Of a stretch of DNA of 64,000 nucleotides, positions 1 to 8,704 are shown one piece after another. Numbering within the stretch: position 1 is the first letter of the stretch; every line of letters starts with the position of its first letter. A program made the translations under genes and the position numbers. The stretch lies in the NCBI RefSeq assembly GCF_018614655.1, contig NZ_JAGGOG010000011.1:1-64000 (forward strand), read 5' to 3'. The notes beneath the pieces were generated by a model. It was not told the DNA's origin. It did no database searches and saw nothing but the letters and a program-made list of their open reading frames with translations. The DNA is from Pseudomonas fluorescens (lineage in GTDB: Bacteria; Pseudomonadota; Gammaproteobacteria; Pseudomonadales; Pseudomonadaceae).

Positions 1-660
1 TTAACCGCTCAGGCCACTAGTGAATTCAAGTATGTACACACCATCCGGAGCGGCAGCAGGAGGATTCGGGCTGTTGGACAAGAACATCTCGATATGATCC
101 CAGGCCTCCCTCCCCTGGTAACGCGGCAGGTTAAATCTGACCGGATTGAAGTTGGCCAAATAGTCCTCGTCCACCCCAGCAATCGGGTCGTTGACGAAAC
201 TCAGTGCATCATTCGGCCGAAGTAATTCCGGACTGTTCATATCAATGGTGAGCGTCAGCTTGGGATCGAGCTCACTGGGTTGGCCTTCTGAATCCACCAC
301 CCGGTAATACAACTCCACCGTTCCGGAGCGCTCTCTCAGCATGGCCAGCGGCACGTGCATTTCTATAAACGCGGGCAAATCCGGCGGAGGCGCATTGATG
401 ATTTGAAAGTCAGCCAATCTCTGCAAACCATCCCGTTCCCAGAACAGAGAAAGCCTGTGTGGCGTATCGGCCGCTTCAGGGGGCGGTGCCCACAGCGGTA
501 TTCTGACCAGCAAAGGGGCCAGTAGCAGACGAGCCGCTACTAACCCTCTGGGGTCTAGAGGGTCAACGCCTGGGATATCCATCGGGGGCAGTGCCAAAAC
601 ATTCCCGTCGTGCAATGAGGAACACGGCGTCAGCAGTCGGGTTACCTTGGAAGCGGACAT
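1..660 (-). CDS. Hypothetical surface-protein-like protein
   Basis: 219 codons with a complete stop at the window edge. I do not recognise a named family. The N-terminal half is rich in Pro and Leu. The middle (about residues 110-140) reads like the Ig-like or cadherin-like segments of large Pseudomonas surface proteins, where a YYRVVDSEG stretch is followed by an LTLTID strand and a Pro. No signal peptide or membrane segment is evident. At this length it may be a short relative or a 3'-truncated copy of such a protein. It is divergent from ptxS and probably unrelated to ketogluconate use. The ATG at 660 is preceded on the minus strand by an AGGAAAG Shine-Dalgarno. Function unknown. Confidence 0.6.
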   Translation of the reverse strand: MSASKVTRLLTPCSSLHDGNVLALPPMDIPGVDPLDPRGLVAARLLLAPLLVRIPLWAPPPEAADTPHRLSLFWERDGLQRLADFQIINAPPPDLPAFIEMHVPLAMLRERSGTVELYYRVVDSEGQPSELDPKLTLTIDMNSPELLRPNDALSFVNDPIAGVDEDYLANFNPVRFNLPRYQGREAWDHIEMFLSNSPNPPAAAPDGVYILEFTSGLSG

Positions 661-856
661 GCTCTTTCCTCAAGATAATTGGCCGGTTGCAAGGGAGTAG
701 CTGCCGACCACGTTTAAGGCAAAGTAAACGCCTTATCCCCAGCGTCGGATACTGTCAGAACTAACAGGTAAGAGGTGCCACTCGTCGTTTTAGTCAGGCC
801 AGCGAACCGTGTGCCCCCCGAAAATCACTTGACGAAAACTCCTGCATATCGTTTCC

Positions 857-870
857 TGAAACCGGTTTCA
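857..870. promoter_or_regulatory. PtxS operator upstream of ptxS
   Basis: Perfect 14-bp palindrome TGAAACCGGTTTCA, 55 bp before the ptxS start. The same 14-mer recurs before kguE. It matches the known operator of PtxS, the 2-ketogluconate-responsive LacI-family repressor, so autoregulation is expected. A TTGACG hexamer at 829-834 could be the -35 element, which would place the operator over the -10/start region. That promoter assignment is inference; the palindrome is directly seen. Confidence 0.85.
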
Positions 871-924
871 TTCGCCCGTTTGTGTGCCTGAACCAGACAA
901 ATCCAATAAGAAAGGCCCGCCACC

Positions 925-1998
925 GTGACTTCTTTTTCCGCCGCCCAGCGCAGCCGTGTGACCATGCTTGACGTGGCCGAGCGCGCCGGGGTTTCCAAAG
1001 CCAGCGTGTCGCGCTTTATCGGTGACGACCGCGCCCTGCTCTCCGATGCCATTGCCTTGCGCATCGAACAGGCCATTGATGAACTTGGCTACCGCCCCAA
1101 CCAGATGGCCCGTGGCTTGAAACGCGGCCGCACCCGCCTGATCGGCATGCTGGTGGCCGATATCCGCAACCCCTATTCGATTGCCGTGATGCACGGTGTG
1201 GAAACTGCCTGCCGCAAGCACGGCTACAGCCTGGTGGTGTGCAACACCGACCGCGATGACGAGCAAGAGCGCCTGCACCTGGCGGCCTTGCGTGCCTACA
1301 ACATCGAAGGCTTGATCGTGAATACCCTTGGCCATCACCTCGACCAGTTGCTGGAGCTGCAACGGGAAATGCCCCTGGTGCTGGTAGACCGCAAGGTCGA
1401 ACCATTGCACAGCGACCTGGTCGGCCTGGATAACCCGGCGGCAGTGCGCATGGCCATCGACCATCTTGAACAACAGGGCTATCGGGATGTGCTGCTGGTC
1501 AGCGAACCGCCCGATGGCACCAGCTCGCGAGTAGAGCGGGTGGAGAGTTTCAAGACCGAGATCACCCGGCGTTCAAACTTGACCGGCGCGGTGCTGGAAA
1601 TCGACGACGCATTGAACAGTCACCTGCGTACCTTCATGGCAACGACTCAAAACGCCCCCAAAGCCCTGTTCTGCGCTAACGGTATCGCCGCGCTGGCGTG
1701 TACCAAAGCCTTGCGAGACGTGGGCTGCACGCTGTTCGAGGACATCGGCCTGATCGCCCTGGATGACCTGGATTGGTACCCGCTCGTGGGCAGTGGCATC
1801 ACTGCCCTCGCTCAGCCCACCGAGGCCATTGGTACCCAGGCATTCGAGTGTTTGCTCAAGCGTTTGCGCGGTGATACCGAGCCTACGCGGACCCTGGATT
1901 TCCTGCCCCAGTTGATTATCCGTGGGTCGACGCAACCCTTTGTGGGAGCCGAGCTTGCCCGCGATGGCGGTGTGTCAGCCAACAGAAATATTGACTGA
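925..1998 (+). CDS. ptxS: LacI-family repressor PtxS of 2-ketogluconate catabolism
   Basis: A LacI/GalR regulator with an N-terminal helix-turn-helix (about residues 14-40, TMLDVAERAGVSKASVSRF) and a periplasmic-binding-like effector domain. In pseudomonads PtxS represses the kgu genes and itself, and is released by 2-ketogluconate. The identification rests on the adjacent kguEKTD order and the two TGAAACCGGTTTCA operators. The start is a GTG; an in-frame ATG at codon 14 would cut close to the HTH. The protein is longer than the usual roughly 340 residues because its last 18 or so codons (after RGSTQPF) are read from a REP repeat at 1941-2032. The native end was probably near residue 340. Confidence 0.93.
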   Translation: MTSFSAAQRSRVTMLDVAERAGVSKASVSRFIGDDRALLSDAIALRIEQAIDELGYRPNQMARGLKRGRTRLIGMLVADIRNPYSIAVMHGVETACRKHGYSLVVCNTDRDDEQERLHLAALRAYNIEGLIVNTLGHHLDQLLELQREMPLVLVDRKVEPLHSDLVGLDNPAAVRMAIDHLEQQGYRDVLLVSEPPDGTSSRVERVESFKTEITRRSNLTGAVLEIDDALNSHLRTFMATTQNAPKALFCANGIAALACTKALRDVGCTLFEDIGLIALDDLDWYPLVGSGITALAQPTEAIGTQAFECLLKRLRGDTEPTRTLDFLPQLIIRGSTQPFVGAELARDGGVSANRNID

Positions 1999-2032
1999 CC
2001 GGCCGCTATCGCGGGCAAACCCGACTCCCACA
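1941..2032. repeat. REPIN (GTGGGAG family) overlapping the ptxS 3' end
   Basis: Two inverted REP arms: 1941-1970 begins TGTGGGAGCC and 2003-2032 ends GACTCCCACA. Both carry the CTTGCCCGCGAT / ATCGCGGGCAA core. The left arm and the spacer are translated as the tail of PtxS; the stop codon lies between the arms. It belongs to the same family as the elements at 3788-3920 and 60762-60850. It may act as an mRNA 3'-end stabiliser between ptxS and kguE. Confidence 0.85.
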
Positions 2033-2051
2033 TTTGATCTTCGATAAAAAA

Positions 2052-2065
2052 TGAAACCGGTTTCA
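2052..2065. promoter_or_regulatory. PtxS operator upstream of kguE
   Basis: Second copy of the palindrome TGAAACCGGTTTCA, ending 13 bp before the kguE ATG. A repressor here would sit on the kguEKTD promoter or leader. Only about 20 bp separate the end of the upstream REPIN from this site, so the operon promoter must lie in or beside the repeat unless transcription enters from ptxS. Confidence 0.88.
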
Positions 2066-2078
2066 GAGGTAAATAACA

Positions 2079-2861
2079 ATGCACAAGTACCCCGTCTCCA
2101 TCAGCCTTTCCAGCTACGGCGCCGACCTTGTCCGGCAACGTGGCCAGTTGAGTTTTGTCGAGTTGCTGGCTACGGCCGGCGCCCAACGCATCGAATGGCG
2201 TGAAGAGTTACTGACCCACGAACAGCCTGGCGAGCTGGCGCAAGCAGCGGCGAACCATGGCCTGGAATGCGTATTTTCTTCACCGCTGGAACTGTGGGTC
2301 GCCGGACGCGCGCAACCCAATGCCGAGCTGGCCACCACCCTTGACCGTGCCCAGACCTTTGGTGCCCGCTGGCTGAAAGTCTCCCTCGGTTATTTCACTG
2401 ACACCAACGACCTGCAAAGTCTGAGTGCCCTGCTCAACCGTCATCCGGTACGCCTGCTGGTGGAAAACGACCAGACCCTGCATGGCGGGCGTATCGAGCC
2501 GATGCAGCGTTTCTTCAATGAAGTCGAGCGGCTGCAGGTGCCGGTCAAGATGACCTTCGACATCGGCAACTGGCAATGGCAGGACCAGTCCGCCACTACT
2601 GCTGCGCGCCTGCTGGGCCGGCATGTGGACTACCTGCACTGCAAAGCGGTGGCCCGTCGCGCCGACGGCAAGCTGGTGGCCCTGGCGCCCGGCGCCGCTG
2701 ACTTGCATCTCTGGGAACAACTGCTGCGGCACATGACTCAAGGTATTACACGGGCCGTGGAATTTCCGCTGCAAGGCGAAGACCTCGTCCAAGTCACGGC
2801 ACAGCAGGTTGCCGCCCTCGCCCTCCTTGGCCAGCCTCGCGTGGAGAACGCTCATGTCTGA
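2079..2861 (+). CDS. kguE: Ketogluconate-utilisation epimerase KguE
   Basis: A 260-residue protein of the sugar-phosphate isomerase/epimerase TIM-barrel superfamily (xylose-isomerase-like, AP-endonuclease-2 fold). Acidic and histidine residues typical of metal binding are visible in VENDQT, TFDIGNW and DYLHCKA. It is the first gene of the kgu operon, downstream of a PtxS operator. The precise chemical step of KguE is not firmly settled; assignment to the 2-ketogluconate pathway comes from conserved order with kguK, kguT and kguD. The stop overlaps the kguK start by 8 bp, suggesting coupled translation. Confidence 0.88.
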   Translation: MHKYPVSISLSSYGADLVRQRGQLSFVELLATAGAQRIEWREELLTHEQPGELAQAAANHGLECVFSSPLELWVAGRAQPNAELATTLDRAQTFGARWLKVSLGYFTDTNDLQSLSALLNRHPVRLLVENDQTLHGGRIEPMQRFFNEVERLQVPVKMTFDIGNWQWQDQSATTAARLLGRHVDYLHCKAVARRADGKLVALAPGAADLHLWEQLLRHMTQGITRAVEFPLQGEDLVQVTAQQVAALALLGQPRVENAHV

Positions 2862-3840
2862 GATCGATATTCTGTCATTTGGCGAAACCATGGCGATGTT
2901 TGTTGCCGAGCAGACCGGTGATTTGGCCAGCGTTGGCCAATTTCACAAGCGCATCGCCGGGGCCGACAGTAACGTTGCTATTGGCCTGTCGCGCCTGGGT
3001 TTCAACGTTGCCTGGCTCAGTCGGGTCGGTGATGACTCTCTAGGCCGCTTTGTTCTGGACACCTTACGCAACGAAGGCCTGGATTGCAGCCTGGTGGAGG
3101 TCGATCCACTGCACCCCACAGGCTTTCAATTCAAGTCCCGGGAAGACGCCGGCGCCGATCCGCAAGTCGAATACTTTCGTCGCGGCTCGGCGGCCAGTCA
3201 TTTGTCCGTCGCGGCTATCCGCCCCGAGGTGTTGCAGGCTCGCCATCTACACGCCACCGGCATTCCTCCGGCGCTGTCCGATGCCACCCGTGACCTGTCC
3301 CGGCAATTGATGATGCAAATGCGCAAAGCTGGCCGCAGCGTGTCGTTTGACCCCAACTTGCGCCCGGCCCTGTGGGCCAATGAACAACGCATGATCAGCG
3401 AAATCAACGCCCTCGCCTGCCTGGCGGATTGGGTGTTGCCAGGCCTAAGTGAAGGCCGCCTGCTCACCGGCTTCGAGGACCCGGCCGACATTGCCGCGTT
3501 TTATCTGGACCAAGGCGTCGAAGCGGTAGCCATCAAGCTCGGCCCTCATGGCGCGTACTACCGCACTCAACTGGACCAGGGCTTCATCGCCGCCGTGCCG
3601 GTGGCCAAGGTCGTTGACACCGTCGGTGCCGGTGACGGATTTGCCGTGGGCATGATCAGCGCCCTGCTGGAAAACCTCAGCTTCAGCGAAGCCGTGCAAC
3701 GCGCTAACTGGATCGGCAGTCGCGCGGTGCAGAGCCGTGGCGACATGGAGGGCCTGCCGTCCCGGACCGATCTGCCGGACGCCTCTTTGTGGCGAGCGGG
3801 CTTGCCCGCGTTGGGCTGCGCAGCAGCCCTGAGAAGCTGA
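2854..3840 (+). CDS. kguK: 2-ketogluconate kinase KguK (PfkB family)
   Basis: A PfkB/ribokinase-family sugar kinase that phosphorylates 2-ketogluconate to 2-keto-6-phosphogluconate. Family signs are the N-terminal SFGETMAMF strand, the GADSNVAIGLSRLG signature and the C-terminal DTVGAGDGFAVG motif containing the catalytic Asp. I chose the ATG at 2854 (MSEIDILSFGE) rather than one 15 codons upstream inside kguE, because it starts exactly at the PfkB fold and is preceded by GGAGAAC. The final 18 codons (after LPD) are encoded by a REP arm, so the protein is longer than usual at 328 residues. Confidence 0.92.
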   Translation: MSEIDILSFGETMAMFVAEQTGDLASVGQFHKRIAGADSNVAIGLSRLGFNVAWLSRVGDDSLGRFVLDTLRNEGLDCSLVEVDPLHPTGFQFKSREDAGADPQVEYFRRGSAASHLSVAAIRPEVLQARHLHATGIPPALSDATRDLSRQLMMQMRKAGRSVSFDPNLRPALWANEQRMISEINALACLADWVLPGLSEGRLLTGFEDPADIAAFYLDQGVEAVAIKLGPHGAYYRTQLDQGFIAAVPVAKVVDTVGAGDGFAVGMISALLENLSFSEAVQRANWIGSRAVQSRGDMEGLPSRTDLPDASLWRAGLPALGCAAALRS

Positions 3841-3920
3841 ACTCGACTCTTTCAAAAGGAACTCAGTGCGGGGTTCCAGGGCTGCTACGCAGCCCAACGC
3901 GGGCAAGCCCGCTCGCCACA
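3788..3920. repeat. REPIN (GTGGCGAG variant) forming the kguK 3' end
   Basis: The left arm from 3788 (TGTGGCGAGCGGGCTTGCCC) is inverted at 3878-3920 (ending GCTCGCCACA). The arms share about 40 bp, including GGGCTGC/GCAGCCC. The left arm is translated as the kguK C-terminus and the right arm lies before kguT. A shorter CCCGCTCACCAC echo follows the right arm. Within an operon such a hairpin could reduce readthrough or protect the upstream mRNA. Confidence 0.87.
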
Positions 3921-3976
3921 GTAAGCCCGCTCACCACACCTGTTGCCACAACTACAACAAGCTCAGGAGCACACTC

Positions 3977-5281
3977 ATGGAAACCTTGAAACTCGCCACC
4001 CGTCGTTGGTGGTACATCATGCCGATCGTGTTTATCACCTATAGCCTGGCGTACCTGGACCGTGCCAACTATGGCTTCGCCGCCGCCTCAGGCATGGCCG
4101 AAGACTTGATGATCACGCCGGGCATGTCGTCACTGCTCGGTGCACTGTTCTTCCTCGGTTACTTTTTCTTCCAGGTGCCGGGGGCGATCTACGCGCAGAA
4201 ACGCAGTGTGAAGAAGCTGATTTTTGTCAGCCTGATCCTCTGGGGCGGCCTGGCCACCTTGACCGGTATCGTCTCCAACGCCTACATGCTGATCGGCATC
4301 CGCTTCATGCTCGGCGTGGTGGAAGCCGCCGTGATGCCGGCGATGCTGGTGTACCTGTGCCACTGGTTCACCCGGGCCGAACGCTCCCGGGCCAATACCT
4401 TCCTGATCCTCGGCAACCCGGTGACCATGCTCTGGATGTCCGTGGTGTCGGGCTATCTGGTGCAGCATTTCAGCTGGCGCTGGATGTTTATCGTCGAAGG
4501 CTTGCCGGCGGTGCTCTGGGCGTTTATCTGGTGGCGCCTGGCCGATGAGCGTCCAGCCGATGCCAAGTGGCTGAGCGCGCAACACAAGCAAGACCTCGAA
4601 AGCGCGCTGGCGGCCGAACAGGTGGGCATCAAGGCGGTGAAAAACTACGCCGAAGCCTTCCGTTCGCCCAAAGTGATCATCCTGGCCCTGCAATTTTTCT
4701 GCTGGAGCATTGGGGTTTATGGCTTTGTGCTGTGGCTGCCGTCGATCCTCAAGGCAGGCCTGCAAATGGACATGGTCGAGGCCGGCTGGCTGTCGGCGCT
4801 GCCTTACTTGGCCGCAGTGATCGCCATGCTGGCGGTGTCCTGGGGCTCGGACAAGCTGCAAAAGCGTAAACGTTTTGTCTGGCCGCCGCTGCTGATTGCC
4901 TCGGTTGCCTTCTACGGCTCCTATGCCTTGGGCGCCGAGCACTTCTGGTGGTCGTACACGTTGTTGGTGATCGCCGGCGCCTGCATGTACGCACCCTACG
5001 GACCCTTTTTCGCGATTGTTCCGGAAATCCTCCCGACCAACGTCGCCGGCGGCGCCATGGCGCTGATCAACAGCATGGGCGCGCTGGGCTCCTTTGGCGG
5101 TTCGTACCTGGTGGGTTACCTCAATAGCAGCACCGGCTCCCCCGGCGCGTCCTACTTGCTGATGAGCGGCGCACTGTTGGTATCGGTGGTGTTGACGATT
5201 TTTCTCAAGCCCGGCGCCAGTGACCGGGAACAGCCTCGGCCAGTCCCTTTGCGCCCCCTTGAATTGAAGGTAAGAACCTGA
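3977..5281 (+). CDS. kguT: 2-ketogluconate transporter KguT (MFS)
   Basis: A major facilitator superfamily permease, 434 residues with about 12 hydrophobic segments, of the anion:cation symporter type related to hexuronate and phthalate transporters. The motif YLDRANYGFA in TM1 is characteristic of that group. It brings periplasmic 2-ketogluconate into the cytoplasm for KguK. The ATG at 3977 is preceded by AGGAGC at 3965-3970; a longer open frame upstream crosses the REPIN and is not credible as coding. The stop overlaps the kguD start by one base (TGATG). Confidence 0.92.
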   Translation: METLKLATRRWWYIMPIVFITYSLAYLDRANYGFAAASGMAEDLMITPGMSSLLGALFFLGYFFFQVPGAIYAQKRSVKKLIFVSLILWGGLATLTGIVSNAYMLIGIRFMLGVVEAAVMPAMLVYLCHWFTRAERSRANTFLILGNPVTMLWMSVVSGYLVQHFSWRWMFIVEGLPAVLWAFIWWRLADERPADAKWLSAQHKQDLESALAAEQVGIKAVKNYAEAFRSPKVIILALQFFCWSIGVYGFVLWLPSILKAGLQMDMVEAGWLSALPYLAAVIAMLAVSWGSDKLQKRKRFVWPPLLIASVAFYGSYALGAEHFWWSYTLLVIAGACMYAPYGPFFAIVPEILPTNVAGGAMALINSMGALGSFGGSYLVGYLNSSTGSPGASYLLMSGALLVSVVLTIFLKPGASDREQPRPVPLRPLELKVRT

Positions 5282-6258
5282 TGAAAAAGCATGTCGTACT
5301 ATACAAAAAACTCTCCGCGCCGCTGATGGCCCGTTTGCAGGAAGCGGCCGACGTCACGCTGATCGAAAGCCTCGACGCCGGCGGCCTGGCACAGTTGCGC
5401 GATGCTCTGCCCACAGCGCAAGGGCTATTGGGCGCCAGCCTGCGTCTGGATGCGAAGCTGCTGGACCGGGCGCCGCAGTTGGAAGCGGTGGCCAGTGTCT
5501 CGGTAGGTGTCGATAACTACGACATCGACTACCTGACCCAACGCGGGATCCTCCTCAGCAATACCCCGGACGTGCTTACCGAAACCACCGCCGACACCGG
5601 TTTCGCGCTGATCCTGGCCACCGCTCGCCGAGTGGTAGAGCTGGCCAATATGGTGCGTGCCGGCAACTGGAACCAGAACATTGGCCCGCTGCATTTTGGC
5701 AGCGACGTGCATGGCAAGACCCTGGGCATTATCGGCATGGGCCGTATCGGTGAAGCCTTGGCCCAGCGCGGGCACTTTGGGTTTGGCATGCCGGTGATCT
5801 ACCACAGCCACTCACCAAAGCCTGCGGTGGAACACCGTTTTGGCGCCGAGTACCGCAACCTGCCGGACTTGCTCAAACAAGCCGACTTCGTTTGCCTGAC
5901 CTTGCCATTGACCGCCGAAACTGAAGGCCTGATCGGCGCCAAGGAATTCGCACAAATGGGCCCGGAGACGATCTTTATCAACATCTCCCGAGGCAAGGTG
6001 GTGGACGAAGCGGCACTGATCGACGCCTTGCAGCAACGCACCATTCGGGCGGCCGGGTTGGATGTATTCGAGCGCGAGCCGTTGAACCACGATTCACCCT
6101 TGCTGAGCCTGACCAACGTAGTCGCCACTCCACACATCGGTTCCGCCACCCATGAAACCCGCGAGGCGATGGCACGGTGTGCGGTGGACAATCTGCTGGA
6201 GGCGCTGGAGGGTAAGCGGCCGAAGAATCTGGTGAATCCACGAGCCTGGAAACACTGA
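5281..6258 (+). CDS. kguD: 2-keto-6-phosphogluconate reductase KguD
   Basis: A D-isomer-specific 2-hydroxyacid dehydrogenase of 325 residues. It reduces 2-keto-6-phosphogluconate to 6-phosphogluconate, feeding the Entner-Doudoroff pathway. The dinucleotide-binding motif GMGRIG is at residues 152-157. The catalytic triad is visible as Arg237 (ISRGK), Glu266 (FEREP) and His285 (TPHIGSAT). It is the last gene of the kgu operon; a tandem REPIN array begins 12 bp after its stop. Confidence 0.92.
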   Translation: MKKHVVLYKKLSAPLMARLQEAADVTLIESLDAGGLAQLRDALPTAQGLLGASLRLDAKLLDRAPQLEAVASVSVGVDNYDIDYLTQRGILLSNTPDVLTETTADTGFALILATARRVVELANMVRAGNWNQNIGPLHFGSDVHGKTLGIIGMGRIGEALAQRGHFGFGMPVIYHSHSPKPAVEHRFGAEYRNLPDLLKQADFVCLTLPLTAETEGLIGAKEFAQMGPETIFINISRGKVVDEAALIDALQQRTIRAAGLDVFEREPLNHDSPLLSLTNVVATPHIGSATHETREAMARCAVDNLLEALEGKRPKNLVNPRAWKH

Positions 6259-6270
6259 ATGCTTTGACAC

Positions 6271-6834
6271 TGTAGCCGCTGCCGAGGCACGAGGCTGCGA
6301 TAAGGGCCGAAGGACCTTCGCCAGTTTCAAGATCCTGACGACTGCTGCGCAGCCGATCGCAGGCTGCGCCAGCGGCTACAGGTGATCGACAGCGATTCTG
6401 TAGCCGCTGCCGAGGCACGGGGCTGCGATAAGGGCCGAAGGACCTTCAGTGTTCAAGATCCTGGCGACTGCTGCGCAGCCGATCGCAGGCTGCGCCAGCG
6501 GCTACAGGTGATCGACAGCGGTTCTGTAGCCGCTGCCGAGGCACGAGGCTGCGATAAGGGCCGAAGGACCTTCGCCAGTTTCAAGATCCTGACGACTGCT
6601 GCGCAGCCGATCGCAGGCTGCGCCAGCGGCTACAGGTGATCGACAGCGGTTCTGTAGCCGCTGCCGAGGTACGGGGCTGCGATAAGGACCGCAGGACCTT
6701 CGCCAGTTTCAAGATCCTGACGACTGCTGCGCAGCCGATCGCAGGCTGCGCCAGCGGCTACAGGTGATCGACAGCGGTTCTGTAGCCGCTGCCGAGGCAC
6801 GGGGCTGCGATCGGGTTGCGAAGCAGCCCCCGAC
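6271..6834. repeat. Tandem REPIN array, four full units plus one half
   Basis: Units begin with TGTAGCCGCTGCCGAGG at 6271, 6399, 6525, 6653 and 6781, giving periods of 128, 126, 128 and 128 bp. Each full unit is a left REP arm, a short spacer and an inverted right arm ending in AGCGGCTACA; the fifth copy has only the left arm. The units are nearly identical (a C/T at the RYACG position, AAGGGCC versus AAGGACC, and one 2-bp deletion in unit 2). The same REP family occurs singly or in pairs at 28897, 39137 and 48527. It fills the gap between kguD and the chemoreceptor gene and contains no credible ORF. Confidence 0.92.
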
Positions 6835-6845
6835 AACGAGCCTTT

Positions 6846-8471
6846 TCAGATCACAAACCGCGCCACCATCCCATTCAAATCCACCGCCAATCTCGACAGT
6901 TCATGACTGGCCACGCTGGTCTGATTCGCCCCGGTAGCGGACTGCGTTGCCAGGTCACGGATATTCACCAGGTTACGGTCCACCTCGCGGGAAACCTGCG
7001 CCTGTTCCTCCGAAGCGCTGGCAATCACCAGGTTACGTTCGTTGATCAGGCCGATGGATTCGGTGATTTGCTCCAGCGCCACGCCGGCAGCGCGGGCCAT
7101 TTCCAGGGTGCTTTGGGTGCGCTGGTTGCTTTGCTGCATGGATTGCACCGCTTCACCGGTACCGTTCTGGATACCGGCGACCATTTTTTCGATTTCCTGG
7201 GTCGACTGCTGGGTGCGATGGGCAAGGGCCCGCACTTCGTCAGCCACCACGGCAAAACCACGTCCGGCTTCACCCGCCCGGGCCGCCTCAATCGCGGCGT
7301 TGAGTGCCAGCAGGTTGGTCTGTTCGGCAATCGCGCGGATCACGTCCAATACCTTGCCAATATCACGCCCCTGGGTGGCCAGGCCTTCGATCAGCACCGA
7401 GGTGCTTTGCACGTCCCGGGTCATGATCTGGATGGCGCTTACGGTTTCCACTACCCGGTCGCGCCCTTCCCGTGCGGCCTGGTTCGACTGCGCCGAGGCT
7501 TCTGAAGTCGACACCGCATTGCGCGCCACCTCTTCCACTGCCGCCGTCATCTCATTGACGGCAGTGGCTGCCTGTTCGATTTCGTTGTTCTGTTGCTGCA
7601 AGCCCCGGGAGGACTCTTCGGTGACGGCACTGAGTTCTTCAGCCGCAGAAGCCAGTTGCGTGGCAGAGCCGGCTATGTGCTGGATAGTCTGACGCAGGTT
7701 GGCCTGCATGGCCGCCAATGCGCCCAACAAACGGGCCGGCTCATCCTTGCCCTCGTCGGCGATGACTTCGGTCAGGTTGCCGCCGGCGATGGTTTGGGCG
7801 ACCTCCACCGCTTTGCGTAACGGCGTGACGATGCTGCGGGTCAGCAGCCAGGCGAGTAATACAGTCAACACCGCTGCCAGCACCGCCACCGAGATAATGC
7901 CGGTGACTGCCGCGTCGTAACTCTCCCCCGCCAGGATGCCGGCGTGCCGGGCATCGGCGTTATTAATGGCAATCAGCTTGTTCAACTGCTCGCCCATCTG
8001 ATCGGTGCCATCCTTGATCTTGCTGTTAATCAGCGCACGCATATCATCCAACTTGTCTTGGCGCGACAACTCCATCATCTGCGATTGGGCCGCCAGATAA
8101 TTTTCCAGCGTGCCGACAAAGGTCTTGTACAGCACTGCCTCCTCGGCACTGGCCGGCATCGCGGCGTAGCCGGTCTGGGCTTGCTTGACCTTGTCCACTA
8201 GCACGCCGATACGCACTTGAGCTTCTTGCAAGGCTGCCGGCTCCCGGTTGACCAACACCCGGAACGACAGAATCCGTAGGCGCAGCACGTTTTCGGTCAT
8301 GTTGCCCAAAAAGCCGACACTGGGCAGTTGGTTGGTTTCCATGTCCAGCGATGCCTGGCGGATCAACGTCATGCGGTTGACCGCAAACACCCCCAGCACA
8401 ATGACAAACAACGCAATGGCCGCAAAACCCAGAAAAGCCCGAGGGGCAATATTCAAATGACGGAGGGACAT
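6846..8471 (-). CDS. Methyl-accepting chemotaxis protein (4HB sensor)
   Basis: A transmembrane chemoreceptor of 541 residues. TM1 is at about 12-30, a helical periplasmic ligand domain of the four-helix-bundle (4HB_MCP) type at 35-188, TM2 at 190-210, then HAMP and the cytoplasmic signalling domain. The hairpin tip [19 protein letters not shown] is intact, so it should couple to CheA/CheW. There is no C-terminal CheR-binding pentapeptide. I start at MSLRHLN (8471) because the 16 codons upstream are hydrophilic and would displace TM1. The ligand cannot be told from sequence. It is a stand-alone gene. Confidence 0.93.
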   Translation of the reverse strand: MSLRHLNIAPRAFLGFAAIALFVIVLGVFAVNRMTLIRQASLDMETNQLPSVGFLGNMTENVLRLRILSFRVLVNREPAALQEAQVRIGVLVDKVKQAQTGYAAMPASAEEAVLYKTFVGTLENYLAAQSQMMELSRQDKLDDMRALINSKIKDGTDQMGEQLNKLIAINNADARHAGILAGESYDAAVTGIISVAVLAAVLTVLLAWLLTRSIVTPLRKAVEVAQTIAGGNLTEVIADEGKDEPARLLGALAAMQANLRQTIQHIAGSATQLASAAEELSAVTEESSRGLQQQNNEIEQAATAVNEMTAAVEEVARNAVSTSEASAQSNQAAREGRDRVVETVSAIQIMTRDVQSTSVLIEGLATQGRDIGKVLDVIRAIAEQTNLLALNAAIEAARAGEAGRGFAVVADEVRALAHRTQQSTQEIEKMVAGIQNGTGEAVQSMQQSNQRTQSTLEMARAAGVALEQITESIGLINERNLVIASASEEQAQVSREVDRNLVNIRDLATQSATGANQTSVASHELSRLAVDLNGMVARFVI

Positions 8472-8704
8472 AGGAGAGCTCTCAGAAGGTGGTGGCTGCA
8501 TGCATCCCTGCCGCGACACGACCAGCCGGCGTCAACGCGCGTGACTGATCGTTCGGCGCCACTGTTGTCATTGTTGTGGGCCTATGAGAGGTATCGGCAG
8601 GACTCGGTATTTAATGCAGGGGCTGGAGAAATATTTCTTCACACTTCTGACAGTGGTCACTTTCTGGCATCCTGCGCCTCCTTTTTCCTACCCGAGCCCG
8701 TATT

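Noticed and set aside
10..30. CACTAGTGAATTC near the left edge looks like a cloning-vector polylinker.
   Set aside because: The bases continue an open, normal-composition frame on both sides and no other vector sequence follows. Chance or native sequence is likelier.
6271..6834. Repeats with regular spacing suggested a CRISPR array.
   Set aside because: Period is 126-128 bp, each unit contains an internal inverted pair and the 'spacers' are themselves repeated; this is a REPIN array.
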